From the NCBI GenBank assembly GCA_963513935.1, contig OY740776.1, positions 6,912,724 to 6,976,723 on the forward strand: a DNA stretch of 64,000 bases, in the 5' to 3' direction. The notes under the pieces were generated by a model, which searched no databases, was not told the DNA's origin, and saw only the letters and a list, made by a program, of their open reading frames with translations. The position numbers and the translations under genes were made by a program. Positions 1-11,804 of this stretch are shown piece after piece. Numbering within the stretch: position 1 is the first letter of the stretch; each line of letters starts with the position of its first letter. Source of the stretch: Aphrophora alni (lineage: Eukaryota > Arthropoda > Insecta > Hemiptera > Aphrophoridae).

Positions 1-2210
1 CGGACTACAAATCTATTATACAAAAATTGTACGTTATATATTGCGTCACACTGTAGGTTATATCATCAAAGTGAGTTCTTACATTGTATGTTCCATTGTA
101 TCAGTGTATTTAGATTTCTGCATGTTTTATGAAAATTTAGAAATAATAATAATAATATAAGGAATTTTAAATTGATTAAAAACGTTATTAGTTTTCCCAC
201 TCGCCTGGTCTTAATCGTCAGCAGGTTGCTTAATTTTAATTAATTGATCTCGGGGTCGAAATTCATTCCATCCTCAACAACAGAAACTTCAATTGTTGAC
301 TCCCGAGATGATTATTCGTGGGGTTTGGTAGATTCCACCCGTAGCTCAGGCAACTCTAACTAAAGCAAGTTCCCAATTAAGGCGGACCGAAATAGATGTC
401 TTCAGCGTCCCCTTAAACAGTTACGGTATGACGTTACGATTCCTCCAAGTTACTGTGACTAATCGACTCAGTTTGACCGCACCAGTTATGGTTTCCAACC
501 TCCACTAACTCAACTTCCACTTGATTCCCAAACACAGCTAGGTGGACGGTTCCTGAACTCGAACTTTCAAGATCCTCCACAGTCTATAAGAGTCCAAGAC
601 AACCAAAACACCCATCACCACTCCAGGTGTAACAGAAACAAGCAAGGTATTCTGTCCTTCTCTACCTATAGATGAATTTAACATCCGGAATTAATGGCAA
701 AACCGCATCAATTGATTGCCAAGTAAGGAAACTCTGTCTAAGAAAGAGATGAACAGCGCATATAAGAAGACTAAGAGAAGGTGAAAGTGGAATATATATG
801 AATTGTATGGATGACTATATAGTTTATGTGTTGTGAGTGTTGGACTGGGAACCGCGAGGGACGTCAAAACCCTTTTATCAGGTGCTGCTAGTCTGAAACC
901 CCCCTGCGGGAAATTTCATTTCTAAAACGTACAAAGGTCAAAAATGGCTAATGAATGTTTCTAAATAAAGTACAAAAAGCTTTAAAAAATATGGTGGTGC
1001 TCACTTTTTTATCAGGGCCAGTATACCTAAGAACTCATAATTGTCAAAATTATGATTCCAATAACACTATCATTTGTTGATATACTGTTCCCCATCTTCC
1101 TAACATCCCCTTAGGAGTAGGATCGACCTCTAAGATCCACAAGTTTCAGCATCTTCCTAACAAAGGTTATCTTGAGGAATTGTCATTTCTTTCCGAAGAT
1201 CCTTTCCTGTTTGAGGCATTCTAAGATCAGGTGTTACACAACAGATTTCCTTGCAGAAACTCCACAATTAACATCCTTCCTTAGAATGGCACTGTAATGA
1301 ATCCACCTGTACGACTTTTCCCAACGACACAAGATAAAATTACAATTTGTTTAAAAGTGGAGCGAAGTAAGCCTTACAATCTAGCTGTTTTTAAATCCAA
1401 ATACGGAACACTTGTAATGCCACCCTCTTGGACAGCGATAGAACGTTACAAACTGCAATATGACAATCAGCATTCGATAGGTTACATACATCGATGAGTA
1501 CCGCAGAATACTGCCACTGTGAACCCAAAAAATGTTAAATTATGATACTAATACAAGAAACAAGTAGGTAATACTTATAACTTTTCCCTCTGTGAGTGGT
1601 GTTCAAGTGTACAGTAGCTGTTGTATTATTTACAGCTATTTCTTTGTCTATGAAAACTGCTGTGTCAAGTTGCACGCTAAACTATTTTCAATTTATTAAA
1701 ACATTAAAGCAGTATCAACAGACACTTTCCAATTGGAAAACATTTTCGATATCTTATCTAGAAAAAGATTTCACTTTAAAAAGATCAGGCAATGTTTACA
1801 AGAAGTAATGACGCAATAGAAAAAGACGTACAAAGCTTTAGCTGTGTAAACTCATCCATTTGATTTTATTCATATCTCAAACCGTATAAAAAATTGTGCA
1901 TCGATATTTTTTGTACTATCATAAAATACTATGTGAACCGTTATTCATACTTCCTCTGTAAGAGGCGAAGCTAGACTACTTTTGAGTTCTCAATGTTAGT
2001 TAAATATGACGTTTACACTTTCCTTCTAAAACATTTTACTTTCTCACATAAACTTAGTGAGATCTCGGGTTTTTTAACAGATGTAACTTTTTTGAAGTTC
2101 TCAGAGTTAAACAGTTTTAGAATGGTGTGTGTTTGTCGTATGTACAATTTTCTACGGTCTTTATTATTTTGAAAACTCTAAATTTTTGAGCAGCTTCTCA
2201 TGAGAAAAAA
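1..2210. other. Non-coding stretch, nothing recognised
   Basis: AT-rich sequence with a short AAT run near 144-160. Open frames at 1297-1497 and 1596-1808 (+) have no recognisable domain, no low-AT codon signature and no splice context, so I treat them as chance. The stretch 200-660 is less AT-rich than its surroundings and could be an old transposon remnant, but no frame gives a recognisable protein. Confidence 0.5.
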
Positions 2211-2901
2211 TGACGACTTTTATTTACAAAAAATAAAATAAAGATTTTTATTTACAAAAATGGAAAAATTATAATTTTTTATATACGAAAACTCAAAATT
2301 ATTATTTTTATTTACAAAACACAAAGTGGCGATTTTTATTTATATAACACAAAGTTACTGTTTTTAATTACAAAACACAAAGTTACTGTTTTTATTTACA
2401 AAACACAAAGTTACGATTTTTTTCTTTACAATACTCAAAATGACGTTTTCTTATTTACAAAACATAAAGTTACGATTTTTATTTACAAAACATAAAGTGA
2501 CGATTTTAATTCACAAAACACAAAGTTACGATTTTTATTTTCAGAAACACAAAGTTACGATTTTTATTTACAAAACACAAATTTACGATTTTTATTTTCA
2601 GAAACACAAAGTTACGATTTTTATTTACAAAACACAAATTTACGATTTTTATTTACAAAACACAAATTTACGATTTTTATTTACAAAACACAAAGTTACG
2701 ATTTTTATTTTCAGAAACACAAAGTTACGATTTTTATTTTCAGAAACACAAAGTTATTATATTTATTTACACTAACACAAAGTTACAATTTTTATTTACT
2801 AAAACAGAATTTTACGATTTTTATTAAGAAAAACACAATATTAAAATTTTGATTTACATGAACTGAAAATTGCAAATTTTATTTATGTTTGACACAAAAT
2901 T
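2211..2901 (+). repeat. 28-29 bp AT-rich minisatellite
   Basis: About 24 tandem units built on GATTTTTATTTAC followed by AAAACACAAAGTTAC. Two unit types alternate irregularly: a 28-bp form with ATTTACAAAACAC and a 29-bp form with ATTTTCAGAAACAC. Units decay at both edges (AAAAAT, ATTATT variants). The 111-codon open frame at 2440-2775 is a by-product of the repeat and is not a gene. Confidence 0.92.
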
Positions 2902-3004
2902 GATTCCGACGATTTGATCAAAGTTAGCTCAGAGTGCCCTAATGTCCTAAACAACACGTATTTGGTCGTCATTTCTCCAATAATGTCGATTACCTTTACC
3001 ACCA

Positions 3005-3605
3005 TTGGTATCTTGTAAACTATTGATCTGTCGAAAAACTTTAAACAGGGAATCTTCATTATTTCATGTTATTTAAAAAAACTGTTTTGTAAACTTCAAA
3101 ATATTGCCGCCTTTATCCAATATGGCGGCCAAATTTAAACTTCTGTATGGAACTATATTTTATATTGTATGCTGTTTTCTGATTCTCTATATATAGATGT
3201 GTAACTGATCGAAGTTTTTATCTGTTCCACAAATTATTTTACGTTTAGTCCTATGTTGATGTTTACACTTCCTATACTATGCCTAAATTGTAAACTTTAT
3301 TCAACAATAGCAAGTCAGAAAATCCCCTAAAGATAATGAATGCATCACAATCGCTTATATCTCCTAAATGAGTGAATTTATCAACAAATTATAAAGAATA
3401 AAATTGTCTTATAATTTTGTATAGAATCAGAAAACATCATATAGGCCCTATAGGGAATTCCGTAAGAAATTTTAACATTGGTTAATGGCGGAAATTTTTT
3501 CGAGTTTGCAAAACGGATTTTTAATTACTATGAAAAAGTAATGAAGTCTCTAGATTTAAAGTTTTTCGATATATCAACAGTTTAAAATAAAATGATCATC
3601 CTGTA
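3005..3605. mobile_element. Fold-back inverted repeat, about 600 bp
   Basis: The left arm (about 3005-3210) is matched in reverse complement by the right arm (about 3385-3605). Shared landmarks are TCGAAAAACTTTAAA, a GCCGCC/ATGGCGG block and GTTTTCTGATTCT. The arms are diverged, so the element is old. The right edge reads ATCCTGTAT, similar to the ACAGGGTGT termini of other repeats here. A related half-copy lies at about 33650-33810. No coding capacity is visible, so this is a non-autonomous fold-back element of unknown superfamily. Confidence 0.75.
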
Positions 3606-4910
3606 TAATAAGTAATAACTCAGCACAGGGTCAAACGATTTCGTTCAAATTTTAGTGAACTCTGAAGAATAATATAAACCAAAACCCTTGTATAAAATCG
3701 TAATTAAAAATACAGGAATAATTGGCAAAAAAAACAAAATAAACCTTGAAGCTTAAGCTTTTATTTTAAATATATAAATCTTTTCTCAAAGAAAGCGTTC
3801 ATTGTATATTTTCAGTTTTCACTTCTAAACTGACATTTTTCGAAACATTTAGTTATGGTAAAACTACTCCCAAATTTAGACGGTTAAAATAATCCCACAT
3901 ACTAAATTTCATTAAAATCTGTCGACCCATTTGAAGGAGAGACGTTTAACAACACGTATATATTGTAAAATGGAAGATATGACGTCAGTTTTACCTAAAC
4001 AGCAAGAAAAATTACTATAATAGACAGGATCCATGCACATTTCATGACATCAGGTATAGACGTATTAATTGAGGATATCAAAAGTCAACTCTAAATCGCC
4101 ATTAATATTAAATAAATGACCAAAATAATGTTTTTCAAACGGCACGTAAGAGTGCAGTGACCGACGCCCCGTAAAAACTATAGATTTTCGGAACAATTCC
4201 CAACCGGAAGTCACGCCACGTGGCGACTAATGCAAATGAACCTTGACCGCCATAATTAAAGTCTTGTCAGTTACCAACGTAGGCTGTAATTTTTCTAAAA
4301 CCGGGGGTATTTAAAAGGACGTTTTATATTGTAAAACGTTTTATTTCTTTAGATGTGGTATTTGTAGTAAACTGGTAGCATAATTCCAAATATTCAAAAC
4401 AGAATGAATCAGTTTAACTAACTTTCACTTAATATATTTATATACAGAGTGATTCAAAATTCCAAGGCAATATTTCGGAAGATGATTTTGTTTGTGTAAT
4501 GTTTGAGTATTTCCTATAAAAGAAGTATTTTCCACCAGTAGTAAAAAGTCAAATCTATCAAGTTTTATTAAATCCTACAGATCAAAAACCAAGAGTATGA
4601 ATATTATTAATAAAAGAAAAATTTTCAATTTAGAATAGAATTAAATTCACGACTGCTCTGTCTAACCATTGTTTTGCTTTGGAGACTTTTCCAGAATTTC
4701 AACCCCTATCCCCCCTTTTTTTAATCGAACCCCTTTCATTTGTTACAAAATGTTGTTATTAATTGAAAATTAATAAGAGAAATGGGGTTTATTAGTCGAA
4801 TAATCAAAAAACTTAAGAAAATCAATGTTACTGATCCATATATTATACTTAACCTAACCTGTTTGTGCCTATTCTTGCAACCTCTAACCTAATCTACATT
4901 ATTAATGAGA
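3606..4910. other. Non-coding stretch with a repeat terminus
   Basis: No gene seen. 4443-4460 reads ATACAGAGTGATTC, an edge motif shared by several repeats here. A short match exists between 4024-4045 and 47279-47300 (GGATCC, then CATTTCATG). Short CTAACCT runs occur near 4851-4900. Nothing else is recognised. Confidence 0.5.
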
Positions 4911-5070
4911 GGAAATTCCCCAAAACCACAATATAACACCAACAACACAAAGACTGTATAGTTATGTTTATTCTACCTTATGTACATTTCAACAGCACTG
5001 TTATCATCTTCAGAAGTACAATATACACTAACCATAATAACTACAATTACTACTCCAGCAAAACGTTGCT
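4911..5070 (-). mobile_element. Single-arm copy of the 44.7-45.1 kb fold-back family
   Basis: About 150 bp match each arm of the inverted repeat at 44671-45077, including ACACAAAGACTGTATAG, GTTATGTTTATTCTA and AACTACAATTACTACT. Only one arm is present. Its minus strand contains a hammerhead-like motif at 4974-5018. The sequence continues into the ~60-bp tandem repeats that start at about 5165, so the two may belong to one composite repeat. Confidence 0.8.
4974..5018 (-). ncRNA. Hammerhead-ribozyme-like motif A
   Basis: On the minus strand the order is UACUU, CUGAAGA, a 16-nt hairpin segment, GAAA, UGUACAUA, AGGUA. Stem I is UACUU with AGGUA (5 pairs, one G-U). Stem II can pair as AACAG with CUGUU, or in register as GAUA with UGUU. 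Stem III is the self-complementary AUGUACAU, and cleavage would fall after the AUA. CUGANGA plus GAAA is the hammerhead catalytic core. At least one extra nucleotide separates CUGAAGA from stem II, unlike the textbook core. Hammerheads of this small type are known from Penelope-like elements; activity here is inference. Confidence 0.6.
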
Positions 5071-5164
5071 TTCGTTGTATATTCACCACAGCGCTCTAGT
5101 GATTCATATAATCTACATTTTTGTTTACCTAAAACTCCGCATCTTCTCAAGTCTCGATTTCTGC

Positions 5165-5935
5165 CTACTGGCTGGCCCTCGTTCCACACTTAGAGATTTG
5201 ACAGATGTTATAAAATGCGCTGACCCTAGCTCCGTTTCCCGGTAGTTCTTCTTTATATGACAGGTGTCATTACAAAGCCTTTGGCCCTAGTTCTGTTCCC
5301 TAGTAGTTCCTCCTTATTTGACAGGGGCAATTAAAAACGTGCTGGCCCTCGCTCCGTTCCCCGGTAGTTCTTACTTATATAAATGTGACATTAAAAAGCC
5401 TCTGGCCCTTATTCTGTTCCCTGGTAGTCCCTCCTTATTTGACAGAGGTCACTAAAAAGGCGCTGGCCTTCGCTCTGTTTCCCAGTAGCCCTTCTTTATT
5501 TGACAAGCGTAATTAAAAACGCGCTGGCTCTAACTCCATTCCAGGGTAGTTCTTCCTTATTTGACAGGTGACATTAAAAACGCACTAGCCCTCGCTCCCT
5601 TCCCCGGTAGTTTTTACTTATATAAATGTGACATTAAAAAGCTTCTGACCCTAATTCTGTTCCCTGGTAGTTCCTCCTTATTTGACAGAGGTCAATAAAA
5701 GGCGCTGGTGCTCGCTCCGTTCCCCAGTAGCTCTTCATTATTTGACAAGCGTAATTAAAAACGCGCTGGCTCTAGCTCCATTCCAGAGTAGTTCTTCCTT
5801 ATTTGACAGGTGTCGTTAAAAACGCACTAGCCCTCGCTCCCTTCCCCGATAGTTCTTACTTATATAAATATGACATTAAAAAGGCGCTGGCACTAGTTCC
5901 GTTCATCGACAATTCCGCTTTATGTAGGACCTATA
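5165..5935 (+). repeat. ~60-bp satellite with four-monomer higher-order structure
   Basis: About 12-13 tandem monomers of 59-61 bp share CTGGCCCT..GCTCCGTTCCC..GTAGTTCTT, then TTATTTGACAG or TTATATAAATGTGAC, then ATTAAAAA. From 5341 the monomers follow a repeating A-B-C-D order: A with TATATAAATGTGAC, B with GACAGAGGTCA, C with GACAAGCGTAATT, D with TTCCAG..GACAGGTG. The order repeats at 5341-5580, 5581-5820 and into 5821-5930, giving a ~240-bp higher-order unit. A lone related monomer occurs near 18105-18150. Confidence 0.88.
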
Positions 5936-6194
5936 ATAACCAATAACAGCACACTTTTTTCAACTGTATATATATTAAAGTTGACAACGAAATCAAGTCA
6001 ACAAATAAACAGTGCAAAAACATTGCACAAACTTTCTCAGTTACCCATTCCATAAACCAAAAAAAAAACTAAATAAAAGTCAGTGGAAGCGTGAAGATCA
6101 ATCATTGACCTCGTTTTCGAAAAATATTTAAATAAGGTTCAGTTTGTTTTGGCATTTATTAGTAAACTACAATATTTTTTCCTTGAGATTTTGC
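5936..6194. other. Non-coding stretch with a dispersed-repeat fragment
   Basis: No gene. 6015-6045 contains ACATTGCACAAACTTTCTC, a block that recurs at about 42075-42102 and, inverted, at about 18280-18300. Confidence 0.5.
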
Positions 6195-6530
6195 ACATGA
6201 GTGCGAGTGCAAAACACTTTAATAAAATTTGAACCAATCGGTGAAGCCAATTTTGAAAAATTACTTATTTTAACACTCCAATGGCCTATTTTTTATGAAG
6301 AAACCTATCGTCGTCTTACAAAAATTAAAATGAAGACACCTAGCCCTCAACAAAGTCAGTGTCGTTTTTTCCGATTACTCATGAACCAGCAATAAAGAAA
6401 CCTATCGTCGTCTTACAAAAAAAATAAAATAAAAACACCTAGTCCTCGAATACTACAACAACGTCAGTGTCGGGAGAGAACAAGAGTTGGTCAAGAGAGA
6501 ACAAATAAACATACATATTCTAGATTAACT
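6195..6530 (+). repeat. Dispersed repeat F3, locally duplicated
   Basis: Two tandem partial copies (about 6290-6370 and 6385-6505) share AAGAAACCTATCGTCGTC and GTCAGTGTCG. The segment GAACAAGAGTTGGTCAAGAG marks family F3, which I see about eleven times in the window. The frame at 6201-6395 is repeat-derived. F3 shows no coding potential. Confidence 0.75.
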
Positions 6531-6760
6531 TCTAGTTTTGATAATTTAAAATAAAAATCTTTTCCCCAACTAGTTTCAACTCAATTTTTAAACGTTATTT
6601 ATCCTACATGTGGGACAATACAAAGAATATAAAAGTAAAATTTGAAATACGGGACTTAAAAACGTGCCTTTATCGAGTATTCCACCTTAAAACCGTTCAT
6701 TATTACACGCTCTAACGAGGAATGCAATAAAATGCCTGAAACCATATCTCCCCTTGTTAA
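6531..6760. other. Non-coding stretch with an F2 fragment
   Basis: 6600-6650 contains GGGACAATACAAAGAATA, the core of dispersed repeat F2 in reverse orientation. Nothing else seen. Confidence 0.55.
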
Positions 6761-7142
6761 ATCAGTAAATCACGCTTTGTTGTGAAATCACCTCGGTTAG
6801 GTTAGTCTCCAACAATGCCTCCTCAACTTTCCCCCCACCGCTTGCAGCTGTAGAGAAGGGCCCGTTCGGTAACTTTGCAAGGCCGTAACCAACATCATTC
6901 GTGGCTTGTTCGCTGAGGAGAGTGAACGCTGTAAGCGTGATAGCTCCCATCTCGTGTGCCTTGTGGATTTTAAAAGTGTTGTGTGTTTTTACAAACTGTG
7001 CATTGGTGTGTTTTATATTGTGGTTGTTTAGTTTTAATCAACGTTTGGCGATGTAATCGACCTGTTCTAAACAATTACCGATGTTGTGTTCTTCTAAACA
7101 ATTGCTGATGTGTTTTGTGAACTTTTAATTTTGGATTTAAAA
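6761..7142 (+). other. Presumed 5' flank or 5' UTR of the 7143 exon
   Basis: This is the least repeat-like and one of the more GC-rich non-repetitive stretches in the first 12 kb (about 6790-6960). Shares no repeat family with the rest of the window. A 62-codon minus-strand frame (6762-6950) is present but has no recognisable domain. A near-duplicate of about 20 bp (TGTTCTAAACAATTACCGATG / TTCTAAACAATTGCTGATG) occurs at 7063-7084 and 7091-7110. A role as promoter and leader is inferred only from its position before the exon. Confidence 0.35.
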
Positions 7143-7315
7143 ATGCGAGAAGTTGTTAAAATCGTTATGACGGACAGAAATGCAAATTGTGCGCCAGTGG
7201 TGAGCAATTCATCTACTCCTGGATATCTGGAACTCACCAATGATCAAGTCGATAGATTGATACGTCAAGGTCCGATTGAGAAACATTACGAAGTTGAGGA
7301 TCAACCTTTTGCAAG
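7143..7315 (+). CDS. Probable first coding exon, kinase-like N terminus (partial)
   Basis: From the ATG at 7143 (context AAAATGC; a second in-frame ATG at 7167) the frame runs through MTDRNANC, then LTNDQVDRLIRQGPIEKHYE, then VEDQPFA, and exits at CAAG|GTAATT, a good splice donor at 7315/7316. A stop (TAA) follows at once if the intron is not removed, which supports a real exon end. The composition is balanced and non-repetitive, unlike other frames here. The ..YEVEDQPFAR edge is what precedes the glycine-rich loop in some DAPK-related kinases, so a DRAK/STK17-like Ser/Thr kinase is a tentative idea only. No downstream exon with kinase motifs was found, so the next exon probably lies beyond the window. 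It could also be an unrelated gene or a chance frame. Confidence 0.45.
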
Positions 7316-8552
7316 GTAATTAAAATTAAAAAAAAAAATTATTACAAACGAAACCACCTGAAAAAAATATTTAAAAAAAATTGTTAAATTTCCAATAGGC
7401 CCAACTTTGTTTAGAAATTTACACAGCATATTTCCCCCTCCCATCTCGCTGAAAGAGGGAGGGGTAAATGTGTTTGTTTTAATACAAACAAAGCTTCACC
7501 TAATGATATTTTCCTACATCAGATTTAATTAAGCCTACTAATTCTTTCGATTTTTTCAATAATTGTACTTTCAACTCGTTAAAATTTCGGCAATTTTAAA
7601 GAACCGTAGTTTTACCGTTATTATTAAACGTGATAAAGAATTATTGATACCGCTTTGTTCAATAGAAATAAATAAATTGAGAAAGTTAGCGTATTTAGGG
7701 GGTTGTAAATACCGGTTTATTAATTAACAAAAAAACGTAAAAATCTTTTTTTTTGGAAGAGGGCAGGTCCTTATGTATTTCTTTTAGGAAAAATGTAGGT
7801 ATGGGTTTTTATGGGGGTGGGCGTGATAAGGTACGCGAAAATTAAAATCTGTTTTTTTGCGAACAATATTAATTTGAAATCGTAAGTGTTTTTGTGGGCT
7901 ACTACACAATTAGTCCCTCGTAATGTAATTCAAAATCCTGATTATATTTCTGTGACCGCTTTTAACTCTATATAGAAACTAACTTATGAAATATATTTTT
8001 ATATGTAGGTCTATATATTTATATCAGATTTGTTCTTACTTTAGGCAACTTTAAGTATTTTTTTCACTCACACATCGTAAAATAAATCAAAAAATATGCT
8101 TCCCCACAAATACAGGGGATCATAAAAGATAGGGTACGTATCTATGATAAGTTGGTGTAAAGTATCAACCTTTATTAACTTTTTACCCTCAAAGGGTTTA
8201 TCCAAGATTACATGACAAAATGTGTAGAACAAGCTGGTTTACCTTGGGATTGCCACACCAATAAAGTGAGCTCCTAAGGGTAAGATTTTAAAAAAATCAG
8301 TAAAAATTGTGTTTTGTTTTTGTATGCATAAATCGCGCACTGATATTTTTAATGAGATGATAATATGTTCTGTTTGAACAGTTGGAGGATACATTTTAAC
8401 AAAATTTCATTCAAATCATTCGAGCCGATATTTAAGTTTAATAGGAATTTTAAATTTTGTTGTAGTAGTTACTCCGAAAAACAAAATAAAAATCATTCTA
8501 ACCAAGGTAGGGCCTAATCGGAATATTTGAAAAAGAAAAATCCACTCATTTG
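7316..8552 (+). other. Presumed intron, no further gene seen
   Basis: AT-rich, begins with GTAATT. No exon-like frame or recognised transposon. Several homopolymer A/T tracts. Confidence 0.4.

Positions 8553-8585
<33 letters not shown>
8553..8585 (+). repeat. Poly(A) tract, 33 bp
   Basis: Uninterrupted A33. Could be the 3' tail of an old retroposon, but no target-site duplication or body is recognisable upstream. Confidence 0.9.
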
Positions 8586-8587
<2 letters not shown>

Positions 8588-8790
8588 AATTATATTGAAC
8601 TCTAGGGAAAATTAACTTTTTTTAGAAATTTTATTTATTTATTTTATTTTGTTTAAACTAACATAAGTTTCTTTGCACTACAAAGGTTGAAATGTTCGAT
8701 TTATCCCTCTAAGATGTCACTCTAAATTCCTAAACTAGTGGGCGATTTCATGCATTTTATAATGTACTGTATTTTGTAAAAATTCATAAA

Positions 8791-9171
8791 AAATAGTAAT
8801 ATTATGCAAAACACAACTTGTTATATATCATTTTTCTCAGAAAGGTGCATAGAGTTTATATGTGTATTGAAAAAAGTTTTAGATGAAAAAGTTTTGGAGT
8901 TGGTATGTTAGGAATAAAAAAAGGGGGAAAATGAAGTGAAAACGACACAGAAAAAGCGTGTATATACAATGTAACAATTTTTTTTAATTATTTTCAAGAT
9001 TGGCAAAAGTTTTGTTATTTAGTTGTGATTAAAAAAAACAATTTATAAAATTTACATGTTGAAAAATCAATCTTTATGGTGAAAATAAATACTTGTTGAA
9101 AAGTTAGGGTTATATTGAAAAATTAACCAACAAATAGTAATATTATGCAAAACACAACTTGTTATTTATCA
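8791..9171 (+). repeat. Pair of 39-40 bp direct repeats, 341 bp apart
   Basis: Positions 8791-8830 and 9132-9170 share AAATAGTAATATTATGC and AAAACACAACTTGTTAT. The rest of the interval is AT-rich and unremarkable. Confidence 0.8.
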
Positions 9172-9863
9172 TTGTTTTAAAGAAATGACGTAAAATTAAA
9201 CTCAGAATTTATAAATTTTCTACAATGAAAAATTTTCGAATGAAGAATGAGAGAAGCTGTCTTCATGACACAACAATTTTAACCTAAATAAAAATTGTTA
9301 AGACTATTTAAACACTTACAATAGTTGTGAAGATAAATCTGTATCAAAACATAATAAATAATTCACAATGACTTACAAAACAAAAACTATTAAAAATAGA
9401 ATTATAATTATTTTTTAATATCAGTAATCATTCTATATTAAACGGAAAATTCTTTTGTCCTGACACAAGAGAGAGCCAAGGGAATAACGGTGTAACACGG
9501 TTTTAGTTTCTACCTTAAGGGAATATTCCATTATTAAATATTTCCTTCTTCCTTCATGCTGAGCTTTCCTTCTTGAAATATTTACTACCCTTACAAAGGT
9601 TCCTTACAATCAAGAACTTCTTGTGCGAGTTCTGAAATTAGACTTTGTTCAATTTATGTTTGTAAAATTACCGTGTGTATCTTGAAGACGAGCAATTGTT
9701 AATTAAAAACTGTGAAACGTTCATTGTTAATGTAAAAGTAAACATAAAAGGTCGTGTAACAATGGAACCGAATTGTGCAATTCTGAATACCCTGTATCTA
9801 TGTTTTAAATTTAGAGGATGCCAAAAGGAAAACTTAAAATCGATTATTTTGGTTTGATAATAA

Positions 9864-9866
<3 letters not shown>
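9172..9866. other. Non-coding stretch, nothing recognised
   Basis: No gene or repeat family seen. The short frame at 9675-9857 has no recognisable domain. Confidence 0.45.

Positions 9867-9927
<61 letters not shown>
9867..9927 (+). repeat. (TA)n microsatellite, about 60 bp
   Basis: About 30 uninterrupted TA units. Confidence 0.97.
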
Positions 9928-9929
<2 letters not shown>

Positions 9930-11804
9930 TACTCTACGAATATGTGAAAAAGAAAATTATAGGGGGGGGGATACAAACTTTTCAACGTTGAAGAGTTATC
10001 TCATAAAATTAATAAATATATTTACATACTTATTGTATGAATTCATAACATCAACATTTTCTTTTCTAAAAAAACATCACAGATATATTTCCCACAATTC
10101 ACGGAATACGATAATTTCCTGTTTTAATTGGCCAACCTGTTTTTCCCCCCTCTGAATCACTCGTTTACGATTCAATATTGAAACACTGGTTCGAGGCTAA
10201 TCTTGGCGATAAATATTATTATCAAATTAATTTACAACTGCGGTCACGTCCTTGAACCAAAACAAAGATGGCTGACAATGAGTGTTCCTTTTAAAACATA
10301 TGTGATGTCAGATTTTATATCATTTTTATTTTCACAAATTGGTCACCATGAGATGGCATCAAATTGTGACAAGTTATTTTGAATATATAAACAGATTGCA
10401 CGAGACGAATTGGCTTTTCCCCCCTTACAATTGATATTGGGGGGGGGGGTATTGTTATTTTGGGTTGTTTTAAAAAAAATTTTTGACATGACATGAAAAA
10501 GTTGAATGATGATTTTCATCTTCTCTTGACAAGGAGGTAGGTTATAATTTTTTTTTCCTTTTCTTTTCTTTTTTTCCCCTTTTTTTCTTTTTCTTCTTTC
10601 TTTCTGAATAGGACCAATATATTTTAATGGCTTCTCGTGATACATAATTTACATTTTGGAATTCATTCTTGAAATTTTTTCAACATTATAACAAGAATAA
10701 AATTAGGCCTATTTTATTTTAGTGAAAGATATAAAAAAATCACAATTTGTTTTGTTTTTAACTTTTGGTTAACTCTAGATCTTCCTGGGTGTCTTTCGCC
10801 GAGCGGTCAGTGTGATCTGAGCGCCGCATCTTTCAGTTAAGTGTCAGAAGCTTTTGTCTAGGGGCTGTCCGCTGAACGGCACATTGTTTTGTTAAAAGAG
10901 ATTTCTAACATAGGCCATAGTTAGGTTCAAAATTGAGATCTTTTAGTCACCTTACTTTATTTTCTAAAATTTACTTTGAAGATTTAAAAAAAAAACTTTA
11001 ATTTAAACTTTAAAACAGACATTCTTCTAACGCTTTTTACGAAAAGATTTATTGGAACATGTTTTATCGTGTATTAATAATGGCCTATGTACCATTGACA
11101 AAGTGTCAGTTAGCAACATGTATAAAACTACAGGGAGCGAAAGAATGCAGCAGAAAAAAAGTGCTGCTCAGTCAATCTATCAAAACCCTTGTCAACTGTA
11201 GCTGCGGAGCTCAGGACACTGGCCACTTGGTAGACACAATCAACTATATGATCCTAAAAAAAGACCTCTTGAGGTCGAAACCCTGATAGACTCAAAATCA
11301 AAAGAGAAAAAGTGTCGGTCCCTTCTGACACATGTCAACTCACTCAACTGTACAGTAGCCTCCGACTAGGATTGTGTCTGGTGTAAGGGCCGTGTCCTCC
11401 CTTCTACTTGCTTCCCTAACCTGACTTGACGTTACAACCCATTCCAAGAAAACTAGCTACACAGATTACTGCTTAGCTACATTTAATTCCTAAAGTTACA
11501 ACTTCGTGACAGACTTTTGTAAACGTTATATTCTTATTTACACCGAAAGAAACGAAAGTAGGATACGCGTTTACACAGAAGCATTTGAGGTTTTTTAATT
11601 TTATTGGGGTTGTACCGCTGAAAGTAAACGAAACAATGTGTGGGAGCCCTTATTTTCCTCTCCACCCCAGACACATTTCTACCTTAAGGATGCTGTAGAT
11701 GCGGTGCTAAGGACACTAGCCACTTGGCGGACAGAACCGTCTACATGGTCTTAAATAAAGACTCCTTGCTTTCGTGGAATTTGGTGTAAGGGATTGTAGT
11801 GTGG
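9928..11804. other. Non-coding stretch with G-runs and weak direct repeats
   Basis: G-runs of 9-10 occur at 9962-9970 and 10440-10449. 10796-10835 (TCGCCGAGCGGTCAGTG) resembles a tRNA-type A box, but no B box follows at the proper distance. Segments 11200-11285 and 11695-11780 are about 70% alike (GATGCGGTGCT, GGACAC..GCCACTTGG), a diverged direct repeat. The frame at 11059-11286 covers one copy and contains CSCGAQDTGHLVD, faintly like the Cys/His motif after RNase H in some non-LTR elements. That resemblance is too weak to name. Confidence 0.45.

Noticed and set aside
2440..2775. 111-codon open frame
   Set aside because: Lies wholly in a 28-bp tandem repeat; the same peptide drifts through frames with the period.
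6762..6950. Minus-strand 62-codon frame with a tidy, non-repetitive sequence
   Set aside because: No recognisable domain; lies in the presumed 5' region of the plus-strand exon and could be chance.
10796..10870. tRNA-Ser/Leu-like A box (GCCGAGCGGT)
   Set aside because: No B box or acceptor stem at the proper distance.
11059..11286. Cys/His motif CSCGAQDTGHLVD as a retrotransposon C terminus
   Set aside because: Spacing and residues fit only loosely and the sister copy at 11695 has no continuous frame.
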